DNA from: CAG-557 sp045540315
GTDB lineage: Bacteria > Bacillota > Clostridia > Oscillospirales > Acutalibacteraceae
Length of the DNA: 64,000 nucleotides
NCBI GenBank assembly: GCA_045540315.1
Contig: JAZQHA010000168.1
Span: 19,408-83,407, forward strand
Direction of reading: 5' to 3'
The notes under the pieces are model-generated. The model was not told the DNA's origin, made no database searches, and worked only from the letters and a program-made list of their open reading frames with translations. Both the position numbers and the translations under genes were made by a program. Shown here one piece after another: positions 42,540 to 50,775 of the stretch (position 1 is its first letter; every line of letters begins with the position of its first letter).

Positions 42540-43961
42540 TTATACCTCAACCAAAAATCCTCTTTTTAATATTGCAGCATTCGACTTAGAACTGACATTT
42601 TGATTCATACTCGGCTGCATATTTTTTACTGGTACAGAATTAAATCGTTTTGCATGCGCATGCGTTCTCATCTGTGGTTGTTGATATTGCTGCTGAGATT
42701 GTCCTTGATATTGTGGTTCAAAATAATGAAACTCATTTTCAATCATCAGCAGTCTATTATATTTAGCAACACGTTCACTTCGGCACGGAGCGCCTGCCTT
42801 AATTTGCGCACAATTTGTAGCCACTGCGATGTCGGCAATAATAGTATCTTCGGTTTCGCCAGAACGATGCGAAATTACCGTAGTGTAACCGGCACTTTTG
42901 GCCACCTCGATGGCTTGGAATGTTTCTGTTAAAGTTCCAATTTGGTTTGGCTTAATCAAAACAGAGTTTGCAACACATTGTTTTATGCCTCTATTAAGAC
43001 GTGCTGTATTCGTCGCAAATAGGTCGTCACCCACTAGCTGCACTTGCTCACCCAGAGCCTGTGTCAAAGTCTCCCAGCCATTCCAATCTTGCTCACTCAA
43101 TGGGTCTTCTAACGAGACAATTGGATACTTGTTGCATAAGTTAAACCAGTACTCAATCAGCTCATCACTGCTGTAACTTTTTTGACGTTTTGGCGTTGTA
43201 TAATTTTCGTTTGTATACCACTCACTAGTTGCGGCATCCAAGGCAATTTTAACTTGGTTAACATTATACTGAGCTTTTTGAATAGCTGCCAAAATTAGTT
43301 CTATTGCCTCTTCATCCGATGATAAGTTTGGCGCAAAGCCACCCTCATCTGCTACGTTTGTCGGTAAACCTTTGTTTTTTAATATTACACCAAGTGTTTG
43401 ATAAATCTCGGAGCACCAACGGAGTCCCTCGTGAAAACTTTTTGCACCCGTTGGTACAATCATAAATTCTTGGATATCGAGGTTATTATTTGCATGTGCT
43501 CCACCATTGATAATGTTAACCATTGGAACCGGAACTTTATGCGCATTTATGCCACCAAGATAGCGATATAACGGCACCTTAAACGATTTTGCAGCTGCTC
43601 TGGCTACAGCTAATGACACAGCTAAAGTTGCATTTGCGCCCAGCTTTTGCTTGTTGTTAGTCGCATCTAAATCAATCATTGTTTTATCTACAACAGTTTG
43701 CTGGCTAGCCCAACAGCCCACGAGCGCCGGAGCTATTATATTGTTAATATTCTCAACGGCTTTTTTTACGCCTCTGCCAAAATAACGATTGCTATTAAAG
43801 TCCCTTAGCTCTGCAGCCTCAAACATGCCAGTAGACGCACCAGATGGCACCGATGCGACTCCCACAGAACCGTCCTCCAGAGTTACCTCGGCGCATACTG
43901 TGGGAAATCCTCTTGAGTCCAAAACCTCAAACCCTGTTACGCTTTTAATTTTTTGTTTCAT
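42540..43961 (-). CDS. eno: Enolase with Gln-rich C-terminal extension
   Basis: The start is the Met at 43961 (MKQKIKSVTGFEVLDSRG) after GGAGAGG; the longer frame upstream is not used. The 473-residue enzyme has GGAHANNNLDIQEFMIVP, SLEDPL, VGDDLFATN, LIKPNQIGTLTET and SHRSGETEDT, so the catalytic residues are present. It interconverts 2-phosphoglycerate and PEP. Enolases have about 430 residues; here the protein continues about 50 residues past the usual end, through QSQQQYQQPQ and a basic region to LKRGFLVEV. A cloverleaf repeat lies upstream. Confidence 0.95.
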   Translation of the reverse strand: MKQKIKSVTGFEVLDSRGFPTVCAEVTLEDGSVGVASVPSGASTGMFEAAELRDFNSNRYFGRGVKKAVENINNIIAPALVGCWASQQTVVDKTMIDLDATNNKQKLGANATLAVSLAVARAAAKSFKVPLYRYLGGINAHKVPVPMVNIINGGAHANNNLDIQEFMIVPTGAKSFHEGLRWCSEIYQTLGVILKNKGLPTNVADEGGFAPNLSSDEEAIELILAAIQKAQYNVNQVKIALDAATSEWYTNENYTTPKRQKSYSSDELIEYWFNLCNKYPIVSLEDPLSEQDWNGWETLTQALGEQVQLVGDDLFATNTARLNRGIKQCVANSVLIKPNQIGTLTETFQAIEVAKSAGYTTVISHRSGETEDTIIADIAVATNCAQIKAGAPCRSERVAKYNRLLMIENEFHYFEPQYQGQSQQQYQQPQMRTHAHAKRFNSVPVKNMQPSMNQNVSSKSNAAILKRGFLVEV

Positions 43962-44084
43962 AAGAACCTCTCCAATCTGTAATAAAATAGTGTCGATATA
44001 ATTTTTGCTCAAAAATAAAGATTTATACATATGTAAAATTCTTATTTTCAAATTTTCTACTTACATAGAGCAGTGCCGCATCTC

Positions 44085-44194
44085 GCCGCGAGGCCAACGA
44101 AAATAAATATTTATTTTCGTTGTAATCTAGCGTTCAATAAAATTGAACGCTAGATTGGCCGAAGGCCCCTTTGGGGCCTTCGGCGCCTCGCGGC
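44085..44194 (+). repeat. Cloverleaf repeat, copy 10
   Basis: GCCGCGAGGC (44085-44094) pairs with GCCTCGCGGC (44185-44194). Inner hairpins are AT-rich CAACGAAAATAA..., middle TAATCTAGCGTTCAA... and GC-rich GCCGAAGGCCCC.... The middle stem has a sequence of its own but pairs along its whole length. It lies in the region between the eno start and the 3' end of the COG2426 gene. Confidence 0.92.
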
Positions 44195-44225
44195 GGCGGT
44201 GCTAGCAGAGTAAAGGCAGTTAATG

Positions 44226-44264
44226 TTAAAAAAAACAAAAAAGCACGGAATTCTCCATGCTTTT
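44226..44264 (-). terminator. Terminator of the small membrane exporter gene
   Basis: On the minus strand AAAAGCATGGA (44264-44254) pairs with TCCGTGCTTTT (44249-44239), one wobble, followed by a long T run (to 44226). Confidence 0.8.
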
Positions 44265-44302
44265 AATTACGCAAAACTTAGTACAAGTAAGTAACAAACT
44301 AA

Positions 44303-44800
44303 TCAAAAAAACAGCGACGGTATCGTATATGAAACCACAGACATAATCAACCCCGCTACAAGAACCCCAAGAATTACTGGTGGCACTGCCTCTTTCATTT
44401 TCATCCTCAGTCCTGATGCAATCAATGATCCAGTCCAGCCACCAGTACCAGGTAATGGTACTGCCACAAATACAAATAAGCCCCATTTCCGATGTTTCTC
44501 AACTGAAGCGCTCTTAGCAACGGCTTTTTTCTCAAAGTATTCAACAAGTTTTTTAGCACGAGTCTTTTTGAGAAAAGCAAAAATTTTATCTATAAAAAGT
44601 AAAATAAATGGTAATGGTAAGACATTGCCAGCCACGCAAATAGGAAATGCATACAACAAATCTACTTTCAGCAAACTCGCAGCAATCAAACCACCGCGAA
44701 GTTCTAAAATCGGCAACATCGATATAAGAAAAATAATGACCTCAGCTGGAATAGTATGAATAAGCGCATTGGTTATGGACGTTACAAGTGAATCTGCCAA
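44303..44800 (-). CDS. Small multi-drug export family membrane protein (COG2426)
   Basis: This 165-residue protein has four to five membrane helices and the motifs SMLPILELRGGLIAA and VPLPGTGGWTGSLIAS, diagnostic of the Sm_multidrug_ex (DedA-like) family. The family name reflects early annotation; its transport role is uncertain. The TTG start at 44800 has AAGGAGG upstream. It stands alone between two cloverleaf repeats. Confidence 0.82.
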   Translation of the reverse strand: MADSLVTSITNALIHTIPAEVIIFLISMLPILELRGGLIAASLLKVDLLYAFPICVAGNVLPLPFILLFIDKIFAFLKKTRAKKLVEYFEKKAVAKSASVEKHRKWGLFVFVAVPLPGTGGWTGSLIASGLRMKMKEAVPPVILGVLVAGLIMSVVSYTIPSLFF

Positions 44801-44912
44801 AAAAATGCCTCCTTAAAAATTTCAACTGTAGTTATTATATTTTATAAATGCTTTTTTCTCAACATGCAGTTTCTAAAAACAGAAGTGACTTTACCCAGAA
44901 GTCTGCCGCAAC

Positions 44913-45021
44913 GCCGCGAGGCGCCAAAGGCTCAAATGAGCCTTTGGCTAGCCCAGAGCTCAACTTTGTTGAGCTCTGGGCTACAAAGAAAATAAATAAT
45001 TATTTTCTTTGGCCTCGCGGC
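44913..45021 (-). repeat. Cloverleaf repeat, copy 11
   Basis: GCCGCGAGGC (44913-44922) pairs with GCCTCGCGGC (45012-45021), in the inverse hairpin order. Inner stems are GCCAAAGGCTC..., AGCCCAGAGCTCAAC... and CAAAGAAAATAA.... Arms add GTCTGC (about 44901) with GCAGAC (about 45028). Its right edge forms the end of the open frame at 45000-45293. Confidence 0.92.
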
Positions 45022-45293
45022 CCGCGCGCAGACGAGGGCGACAGCAAGACACTTGTCAGCAAGTCCATATTCTTAACTAAATTTTCAGTTAAAATTTCTT
45101 CGATAGGTCTATTTAAAAAACGCGATAAATTCTCATAAAACTCTGAAACGTCATCATTCAAAACTACCCTGTATTCTTTTATAATATCACCTTCTTGCAG
45201 TTTTTTGATATCGATATTGAATATTGTTAAGAAATCAATGTGTAATATAATTTTATAATAGGAAATAATACATAATTTGTCAAAAGTTGTCAT
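45000..45293 (-). CDS. Hypothetical protein, C-terminus formed by a cloverleaf repeat
   Basis: The 97-residue frame has a protein-like centre (GDIIKEYRVVLNDDVSEFYE and LNRPIEEILTENLVKNMDLL, like a short strand followed by two helices of a ribbon-helix-helix protein). There is no clear ribosome-binding site for the ATG, and a shorter start is possible. The last 15 or so residues (SSARGPRGQRK) are encoded by copy 11 and its arm. It may be a small gene whose 3' end was replaced by the insertion, or not a gene. Confidence 0.35.
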   Translation of the reverse strand: MTTFDKLCIISYYKIILHIDFLTIFNIDIKKLQEGDIIKEYRVVLNDDVSEFYENLSRFLNRPIEEILTENLVKNMDLLTSVLLSPSSARGPRGQRK

Positions 45294-45376
45294 AATGAGT
45301 TGTATTTTTTGATTTTGATATTAAAACAAAACGAAGAATATGATTACTACAAAATCATCAGCAAGGAGTTGTTTTT

Positions 45377-45547
45377 ATGAGATTTGTTCCCAAACCAGAA
45401 CGGAACGAGGTCATTTGTATAAGAATTGATTCTGAGAAATTAAAGTTTATTGATAGCGTTGCAACGCAAAATAATATGAGCCGTAATAAATTTATAGGTC
45501 AATGCATCGATTTTGCACTTAAAAATTTAGATGTGCACTCACAATAA
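45377..45547 (+). CDS. Small ribbon-helix-helix protein (CopG/Arc-like)
   Basis: This 56-residue protein begins MRFVPKPERNEVICIRIDSE, then KLKFIDSVATQNNMSRNKFI and GQCIDFALKNL: a beta strand followed by two helices with the S-x-N-K-F-I pattern of ribbon-helix-helix DNA-binding proteins. AAGGAG at 45363-45368 is 8 bp before the ATG. It ends at the base before the mutS2 stop on the opposite strand. The target is unknown. Confidence 0.75.
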   Translation: MRFVPKPERNEVICIRIDSEKLKFIDSVATQNNMSRNKFIGQCIDFALKNLDVHSQ

Positions 45548-47911
45548 CTATTTGAGTTCTACTATTGTCACTCCAGATTCACCCTCGCCAAAAGTTCCCA
45601 GCCTGAATGCCTTCACGTTGGGATGCTTTTTTAAATATTTAGAAATTTCTTCCCTCAAAACGCCTGTACCTTTGCCGTGAATCACCGTCAGCATATTGAC
45701 GTTAGACAAAACAGCATTATCAATGAATGCGTCCAACTCAAGTTCGGCTTCCAACACAGTCTTACCGCGTACATCTAGCTCTCTTGTAATGGTTCTAGTT
45801 GCACTTTTTAAGCCTCTTGAACTAACACTCGAGCGTTTTTTATTTGCCTTCTCATCTAGCAGTCGAATATTCGTAAAAGGTACCCTCGTCTTGATAATCC
45901 CTGCTTGCACCAATACGTCGTCACTGTCTGCGTTAACTTCCAGTACAGTGCCTTTTTTATCCAAGTCAAAAATTACAACATTATCTCCTACTTTTAATTT
46001 TCTTGGTAACTTATAGCCAGAGTTTTCTCGAGTTTCTACCGGATCAATAGCTTTGTCAATTTTCTTTAGGCTTGACTTTAATTTTCTCGCTGAGTCGTCA
46101 TTATTACGACTCTCTTTTTTTACAGTTTTAATCTCTTCGATGAGTTCCTCAGCCATTGCTCGCGCGCTCGAGACAATATGCTCTGCTTTAGTTTTCGCGT
46201 TTTTTAGCTCATTATTACGCCAGTTTTTAATAGAATCCTTCTCTTTTTCAAGCGCAATCATTTCTAAATTTAATTTTTCTTTAACTTTTTCGACGTCTAC
46301 TTTTTCTTTCTCTAAAGTATTACGCGTTTCCTCAAGAGTCTTGACGACTTTCTCAAATTTTATATTCTCATCCGAAATAAATTTTTGAGCGCTTTCAACT
46401 ACAGCTTCTGGCATTCCCAAGCGCCTAGAAATCGCAAAAGCATTTGAGCTACCCGGTACCCCAATTAATAAGTTATATGTCGGTGCAAGAGTTTTTACAT
46501 CGAACTCACAGCATGCATTTTCGACACACTCTGTAGAAATCGCATACGACTTTAGCTCGGCATAATGCGTAGTCGCAAGAACTTTACAACGCCTATTTTT
46601 GAGTGTCTCAAGTATGGAAACCGCTAATGCAGCTCCTTCAACCGGATCTGTACCGGCCCCTAACTCATCTAACAATATCAAGCTTTTCTCATTGGCTAGC
46701 GATAAAATTTTTATAATGTTAACCATGTGAGACGAAAAAGTCGACAACGACTGCTCTATACTCTGCTCGTCGCCAATGTCCACCAAAACATGCTCAAAAA
46801 CAGAAATTTCACTTTGCTCAGAGGCTGGTATCATTAACCCGCACATAGTCATCACAACAAACAAACCTACGGTTTTTAATGTGACTGTTTTTCCACCTGT
46901 ATTTGGCCCAGTTATCACTAAAGTATCAAATTTATCACCAAGCGAAATGGACATTGGCACAACCTTTTTTTTGTCTATGAGTGGATGCCTTGCGTTTTTT
47001 AGGTATATCTTTCCGTCGTTATTTAACCTAGGCAAAACAGCATTCATACTATACGCTAGCTCAGCTTTTGCGAAAATTACATCGAGCTTTACACACATAT
47101 CGTAACTACTTAAAATATTCTCAGCAAAGCTTGCAACCTCCGCGGATAACTCGCGCAAAATTTTTTCTATCTCCGATTTTTCTTTTTGGCGCAAAATTTT
47201 TATCTCATTGTTAGCATCTACAACACTTGCCGGCTCAATAAATACAGTTGCACCACTCGCGGAAGTCTCATGCACAAGACCGGGGATTTCTCGCCTAAAC
47301 TCAGCGCGAACCGGCAATACAAAACGCTCCGATTTTATTGTAACGATATTGTCTTGCAAAAACTTTTGGATATTCGACGAGCGTAGCATTTTGTCGAGCT
47401 TTTCTCGGATAGCCTCCGACGCTCTGCGAATTTTTCGTCTAATCGAAGTTAACTCTGGCGAAGCCTCATCAGCAATCTCATCCTCTGAGACGATACTAGT
47501 TTTAATTTTATTTTCTAAATATTTATTTGCAATGACCTTCTCAAAGTACCAATCTAAAGAAGTTTTTAACGAGGAAAACTGCTCTCTAAATTTCTCGAGC
47601 GAGTTAAAAACATGAAGATTATCTGCTATTCGCAGCAACTCAAAAGGACTCAAAGTGGCACCGGAGGTAGCTTTTTTCAGCGCAACTTTTACATCACCAA
47701 GGCCGCTAAAAGAAGGTGTTTTAAATCTTGCAATGAGCATATGTGCATCAGAAGTCTCTTGTAATAACGTGTGTACTTTTTCAATATCACAAACTGGAAT
47801 AAGCGACTCTGCTAACCTTTTTGAAGTCTCACACGAGGTTTTCTCAGCCAGTAAATGTAAAATTTTATCCAACTCAAGAACCTTGCAGTATTTACTCATA
47901 TCCTCGCTCAT
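45548..47911 (-). CDS. mutS2: Endonuclease MutS2 / ribosome-rescue ATPase
   Basis: The start at 47911 (MSEDMSKYCKVLELDKIL) follows GAGGGG and gives 787 residues, the usual length; the longer frame is not used. It has MutS-type core and clamp regions, Walker A GPNTGGKTVTLKT (about 333-345), ILLDELGAGTDPVEGAAL, a coiled coil (about 510-620) and a C-terminal Smr domain (LDVRGKTVLEAELELD, HGKGTGVLR). MutS2 splits collided ribosomes in B. subtilis and blocks recombination in other bacteria. recO lies directly upstream. Confidence 0.95.
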   Translation of the reverse strand: MSEDMSKYCKVLELDKILHLLAEKTSCETSKRLAESLIPVCDIEKVHTLLQETSDAHMLIARFKTPSFSGLGDVKVALKKATSGATLSPFELLRIADNLHVFNSLEKFREQFSSLKTSLDWYFEKVIANKYLENKIKTSIVSEDEIADEASPELTSIRRKIRRASEAIREKLDKMLRSSNIQKFLQDNIVTIKSERFVLPVRAEFRREIPGLVHETSASGATVFIEPASVVDANNEIKILRQKEKSEIEKILRELSAEVASFAENILSSYDMCVKLDVIFAKAELAYSMNAVLPRLNNDGKIYLKNARHPLIDKKKVVPMSISLGDKFDTLVITGPNTGGKTVTLKTVGLFVVMTMCGLMIPASEQSEISVFEHVLVDIGDEQSIEQSLSTFSSHMVNIIKILSLANEKSLILLDELGAGTDPVEGAALAVSILETLKNRRCKVLATTHYAELKSYAISTECVENACCEFDVKTLAPTYNLLIGVPGSSNAFAISRRLGMPEAVVESAQKFISDENIKFEKVVKTLEETRNTLEKEKVDVEKVKEKLNLEMIALEKEKDSIKNWRNNELKNAKTKAEHIVSSARAMAEELIEEIKTVKKESRNNDDSARKLKSSLKKIDKAIDPVETRENSGYKLPRKLKVGDNVVIFDLDKKGTVLEVNADSDDVLVQAGIIKTRVPFTNIRLLDEKANKKRSSVSSRGLKSATRTITRELDVRGKTVLEAELELDAFIDNAVLSNVNMLTVIHGKGTGVLREEISKYLKKHPNVKAFRLGTFGEGESGVTIVELK

Positions 47912-47943
47912 TTGTTGAGCCCCTCTTCCTCTCTTTTTTAGTA

Positions 47944-48699
47944 CTAATTTATCATAAGTTGATTGTAAAAGTCCAGTGTTCGCGGCCGTTTCTCTAGGCA
48001 TCTTAGTAAATATGCCTCTGTTATTTGAGCGAGCAATTTTTGACTTTCTTCTTTCAACTCAAAGGAGAACATTTTGTTAAACTCCGCATACACTGTATAC
48101 CTCAAGGCATAAAGCAAACTGTTCGTCAGCTCAAATTTGTCCAAATGATAATCCATAGCACACTCTTTACACAAAATTCCGTTCTCCTGCGGCGCAAAGA
48201 AAAATACCTTAGCGTCTGTACTGTCACACTTCGAGCAATAAATTAAGTCTGGCATATAACCTGCCATCGATAAAATTCGCATTTCGAACACAGATTTTAT
48301 TAATATCTGAGACATGTCTTTCTCCGCCAAGCAATGCAAAGAGTTTAATGTCAGACGTAAAATCTCCTCACTGTAATGCGGCTCTTCCATTGCTACTAAA
48401 TTTAAAATCACATCACAAAAATACTGCGCAAGAGCTAACTTTTCTATGTCGCAGCGCAAGCTCCAAAAAGATTTTTTTAGTGCCGCTTCGTTAACTATGT
48501 ACTTATTCCGGCCCTTGTAAATTACAAAGTCGGAATAGCAAAACAGCTGCGTAGATGAAAAATTTTTATTTTTTATGCTTTTAACTCCTCTTGCGAACGC
48601 CTTGATGACTCCATATTTGCGGGTCAAAATCGTGAGCAGTTTATCATTGTCAGAGAGTGCTTTCTCCATTATTACCAAGCCGTCCGTGTTGACCTGCAT
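47944..48699 (-). CDS. recO: DNA repair protein RecO
   Basis: This 251-residue protein has an N-terminal OB fold (MQVNTDGLVIMEKALSDNDK, KYGVIKAFARGVKS) and a Cys-x2-Cys...Cys-x2-Cys zinc site (CSKCDSTDAK, LCKEC) in the helical part. RecO helps load RecA on SSB-coated DNA. Its start lies inside the yqzL-like gene, so they are translationally coupled. The order era-yqzL-recO is conserved in Firmicutes. Confidence 0.93.
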   Translation of the reverse strand: MQVNTDGLVIMEKALSDNDKLLTILTRKYGVIKAFARGVKSIKNKNFSSTQLFCYSDFVIYKGRNKYIVNEAALKKSFWSLRCDIEKLALAQYFCDVILNLVAMEEPHYSEEILRLTLNSLHCLAEKDMSQILIKSVFEMRILSMAGYMPDLIYCSKCDSTDAKVFFFAPQENGILCKECAMDYHLDKFELTNSLLYALRYTVYAEFNKMFSFELKEESQKLLAQITEAYLLRCLEKRPRTLDFYNQLMIN

Positions 48700-48814
48700 A
48701 GCTGCTTGCTCCTTCTACGTCGTTTTTCCTGGCGTTCTTTAGGGAGGCATACACCAAATAATCCATAATTTTCCCCGTCGATGAGAACCTTTGCCAAGCC
48801 ATTTCTTCGCTCAT
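48650..48814 (-). CDS. YqzL-family small protein
   Basis: This 54-residue protein begins MSEEMAWQRFSSTGKIMDYL, the W-x-x-F-x-x-TG-x-I-x-D-Y-L pattern of the YqzL-like proteins found between era and recO. AGGAGGAG is 6 bp before the ATG at 48814. A frame at 48672-48923 in another register lacks such a site and is rejected. Function unknown. It overlaps recO by 50 bp. Confidence 0.75.
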   Translation of the reverse strand: MSEEMAWQRFSSTGKIMDYLVYASLKNARKNDVEGASSYAGQHGRLGNNGESTL

Positions 48815-48896
48815 TTTTACTCCTCCTCAAAATATTCTTAACATTAGTTTTCGCTAACTTTTCGAATATATCTGAGGAAAACATATCCTGAGTTTT

Positions 48897-48929
48897 TGCA
48901 AAAAAACGGATGGCGTGCACCACCCGTTT
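48897..48929 (-). terminator. Terminator after era
   Basis: On the minus strand AAACGGGTGG (48929-48920) pairs with CCATCCGTTT (48913-48904), one wobble or mismatch, followed by seven T. It stands 6 bp after the era stop and divides the era transcript from yqzL-recO-mutS2. Confidence 0.75.
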
Positions 48930-48934
48930 AAATA

Positions 48935-49846
48935 TTAGTCAAACTGTTTTTCATCAAAACCAAAATTTCTTAAAAGCCCCGCTCTATTTCGCCAATCTTC
49001 TTTTACTTTTATCCATAGTTGTAAATTAATTTTCGCACCAAAAAACTGCTCTATATCGGCCCTTGCAAGTGAGCCTATTTTCTTTAACATATCGCCGTGC
49101 TTGCCGATTAAAATCCCCTTGTGGCTGCTTTTCTCACAATAAATGGTTGCATCTATGTCCATCAAGTTACTTCCATCTTCACGGTCACGCATCCGCTCCA
49201 CGCAAACCGCAACGCCATGAGGTATTTCCTTATCAACCAGCTGTAAAATTTTCTCTCGGACTATCTCGGCAACAATCACTCGCTCTGGTTGATCCGTCAG
49301 CTCATCCTCTGGAAAAAAGTGACCATTTTGTGTTGCAGTTTTCTTTAGTTGCTCTAAAAGAATATCCATGCCATCCAACGTTTTTGCAGAGAGCGGAACG
49401 ACGGATAAAAATTCAATCAAAGCAGAAATATCGTTGATTTGCTGCATTAAAAGCGACTTGTCTTTTAGTATATCGATTTTGTTAATCGCTAAAATTACGG
49501 GCAATTTTGTTCTTTTTAGATTCTTTATTAACTCCAACTCGGCCGGCTTTAAGTTTTTCCCCGCCTCGATAACAAGCAAGCACGCGTCAACAGAGGAAAT
49601 CGAATCTTTAATGGACTTTTCCATATATCGTCCAAGTTGATTTTTAGGTGAGTGCATTCCAGGTGTGTCGATGAAAACCAATTGAGTTTCATTCTCTGTT
49701 AGCACACCCATAATGCGTGTTCGAGTGGTTTGCGGTTTAGGCGAAACTATAGAGATTTTCTGACCAAGTAAAGCGTTCAAAATTGACGATTTACCTACAT
49801 TCGGAATGCCGACTATGGCAATAAAAGCAGATTTTTTCTCTAACAT
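48935..49846 (-). CDS. era: GTPase Era
   Basis: This 303-residue GTPase has GIPNVGKSSILNALLG (G1), TRTRIMG (G2), IDTPGMH (G3) and NKIDIL (G4), and a C-terminal KH domain (HKGILIGKHGDMLKKIGSLA). It binds the 3' end of 16S rRNA and works with YbeY, whose gene lies 88 bp upstream on the same strand. Confidence 0.96.
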   Translation of the reverse strand: MLEKKSAFIAIVGIPNVGKSSILNALLGQKISIVSPKPQTTRTRIMGVLTENETQLVFIDTPGMHSPKNQLGRYMEKSIKDSISSVDACLLVIEAGKNLKPAELELIKNLKRTKLPVILAINKIDILKDKSLLMQQINDISALIEFLSVVPLSAKTLDGMDILLEQLKKTATQNGHFFPEDELTDQPERVIVAEIVREKILQLVDKEIPHGVAVCVERMRDREDGSNLMDIDATIYCEKSSHKGILIGKHGDMLKKIGSLARADIEQFFGAKINLQLWIKVKEDWRNRAGLLRNFGFDEKQFD

Positions 49847-49934
49847 ATTCGACGCCCCCTGTTAAAATCTCTATAAAAAGGCAATACATACAGCGTCGAA
49901 ACCTGTATGTATTTTTGCGTTACCGTATGTAAAA

Positions 49935-50432
49935 TTACTTGTAATAATAAGTTACTACGTTTGAAAAACCTAGCTTGCTCATTATTAACTCCTCTTTTTC
50001 GCGCATTTTTACTTTCTCCATGCCGCCGTTCTCATGTACATAACCAAGCAAATGTAACATTGCATGAACCGTCAAATGGCTAATTTCCTTTTGGAAGCTG
50101 TGTCCGAATTTCTTAGCTTGCTCTACAGCCTTCTCCACAGAGATAACAACATCACCTAGCATCGTAAAGCCAGTAGCAGGATCTTTTTCAAAGACGCCAT
50201 CTTTGCTCAATGAGAAAGATAAAACATCTGTTGGCATATTCTTTTGTCGATACTCGTTATTAAGCTGTTGAATTTGCTCATTGTTCACCAAAGTTACACT
50301 AACTTCAACTTGCCCTTCAAAGCCTTCTGTACGCAAAACCGCATTGCAGCAGCGACGAATAATCATTCTTAAACCTGTTGGAATTTTTACATCCTTTTGA
50401 TTGTTGTTGATAACTACTTTAATCTTATCCAT
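49935..50432 (-). CDS. ybeY: Endoribonuclease / rRNA maturation factor YbeY
   Basis: This 165-residue protein has the zinc signature HAMLHLLGYVHENG (H-x3-H-x5-H) near 130-145. It takes part in 16S rRNA maturation and 70S quality control. A promoter with TTGAAA and TAAAAT lies upstream. phoH, normally just upstream, is absent. Confidence 0.93.
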   Translation of the reverse strand: MDKIKVVINNNQKDVKIPTGLRMIIRRCCNAVLRTEGFEGQVEVSVTLVNNEQIQQLNNEYRQKNMPTDVLSFSLSKDGVFEKDPATGFTMLGDVVISVEKAVEQAKKFGHSFQKEISHLTVHAMLHLLGYVHENGGMEKVKMREKEELIMSKLGFSNVVTYYYK

Positions 50433-50775
50433 AATAAAACTCGCTTACCCTTTTATTTGATTACAAACTGTAAAAATAAGTAACTAAATCTAGGCAAACT
50501 TACCTCCTTATGTTTTGAAAATATAAAGTTAAACGAATAAACTTACAATTTGCCTACACTAAACTCAAATTTTAACATAATAAAAACTTGATTTCAAGCA
50601 TAATTTTTGCAATTATATCGCTTAAAACCAAACATCATATTTTTACAAATTACAAGTTGATTTTAGGTTATTGTATCATATTTTTTTTTTGCTGTCATCA
50701 AAAAATGCATTTTTTTTCATTTTTGTAACAATGAACAACAAAACCCCTTGATATCCTCTGCTCCTTTTAGCATTT
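50433..50775. other. Intergenic region at the usual phoH site
   Basis: About 340 bp, AT-rich, between ybeY and yqfD, where phoH and pgpH lie in many Firmicutes. No phoH remnant is seen. It holds a candidate ybeY promoter (50569-50597) and an eleven-T run near 50682. Confidence 0.55.
50569..50597 (-). promoter_or_regulatory. Candidate promoter of ybeY-era
   Basis: On the minus strand TTGAAA (50597-50592) and TAAAAT (50574-50569) are 17 bp apart. Confidence 0.45.

Noticed and set aside
48672..48923. 83-codon minus-strand frame between recO and era
   Set aside because: It is in a different register from the yqzL-like frame, which has AGGAGG and the family pattern; the 83-codon frame covers the era terminator.
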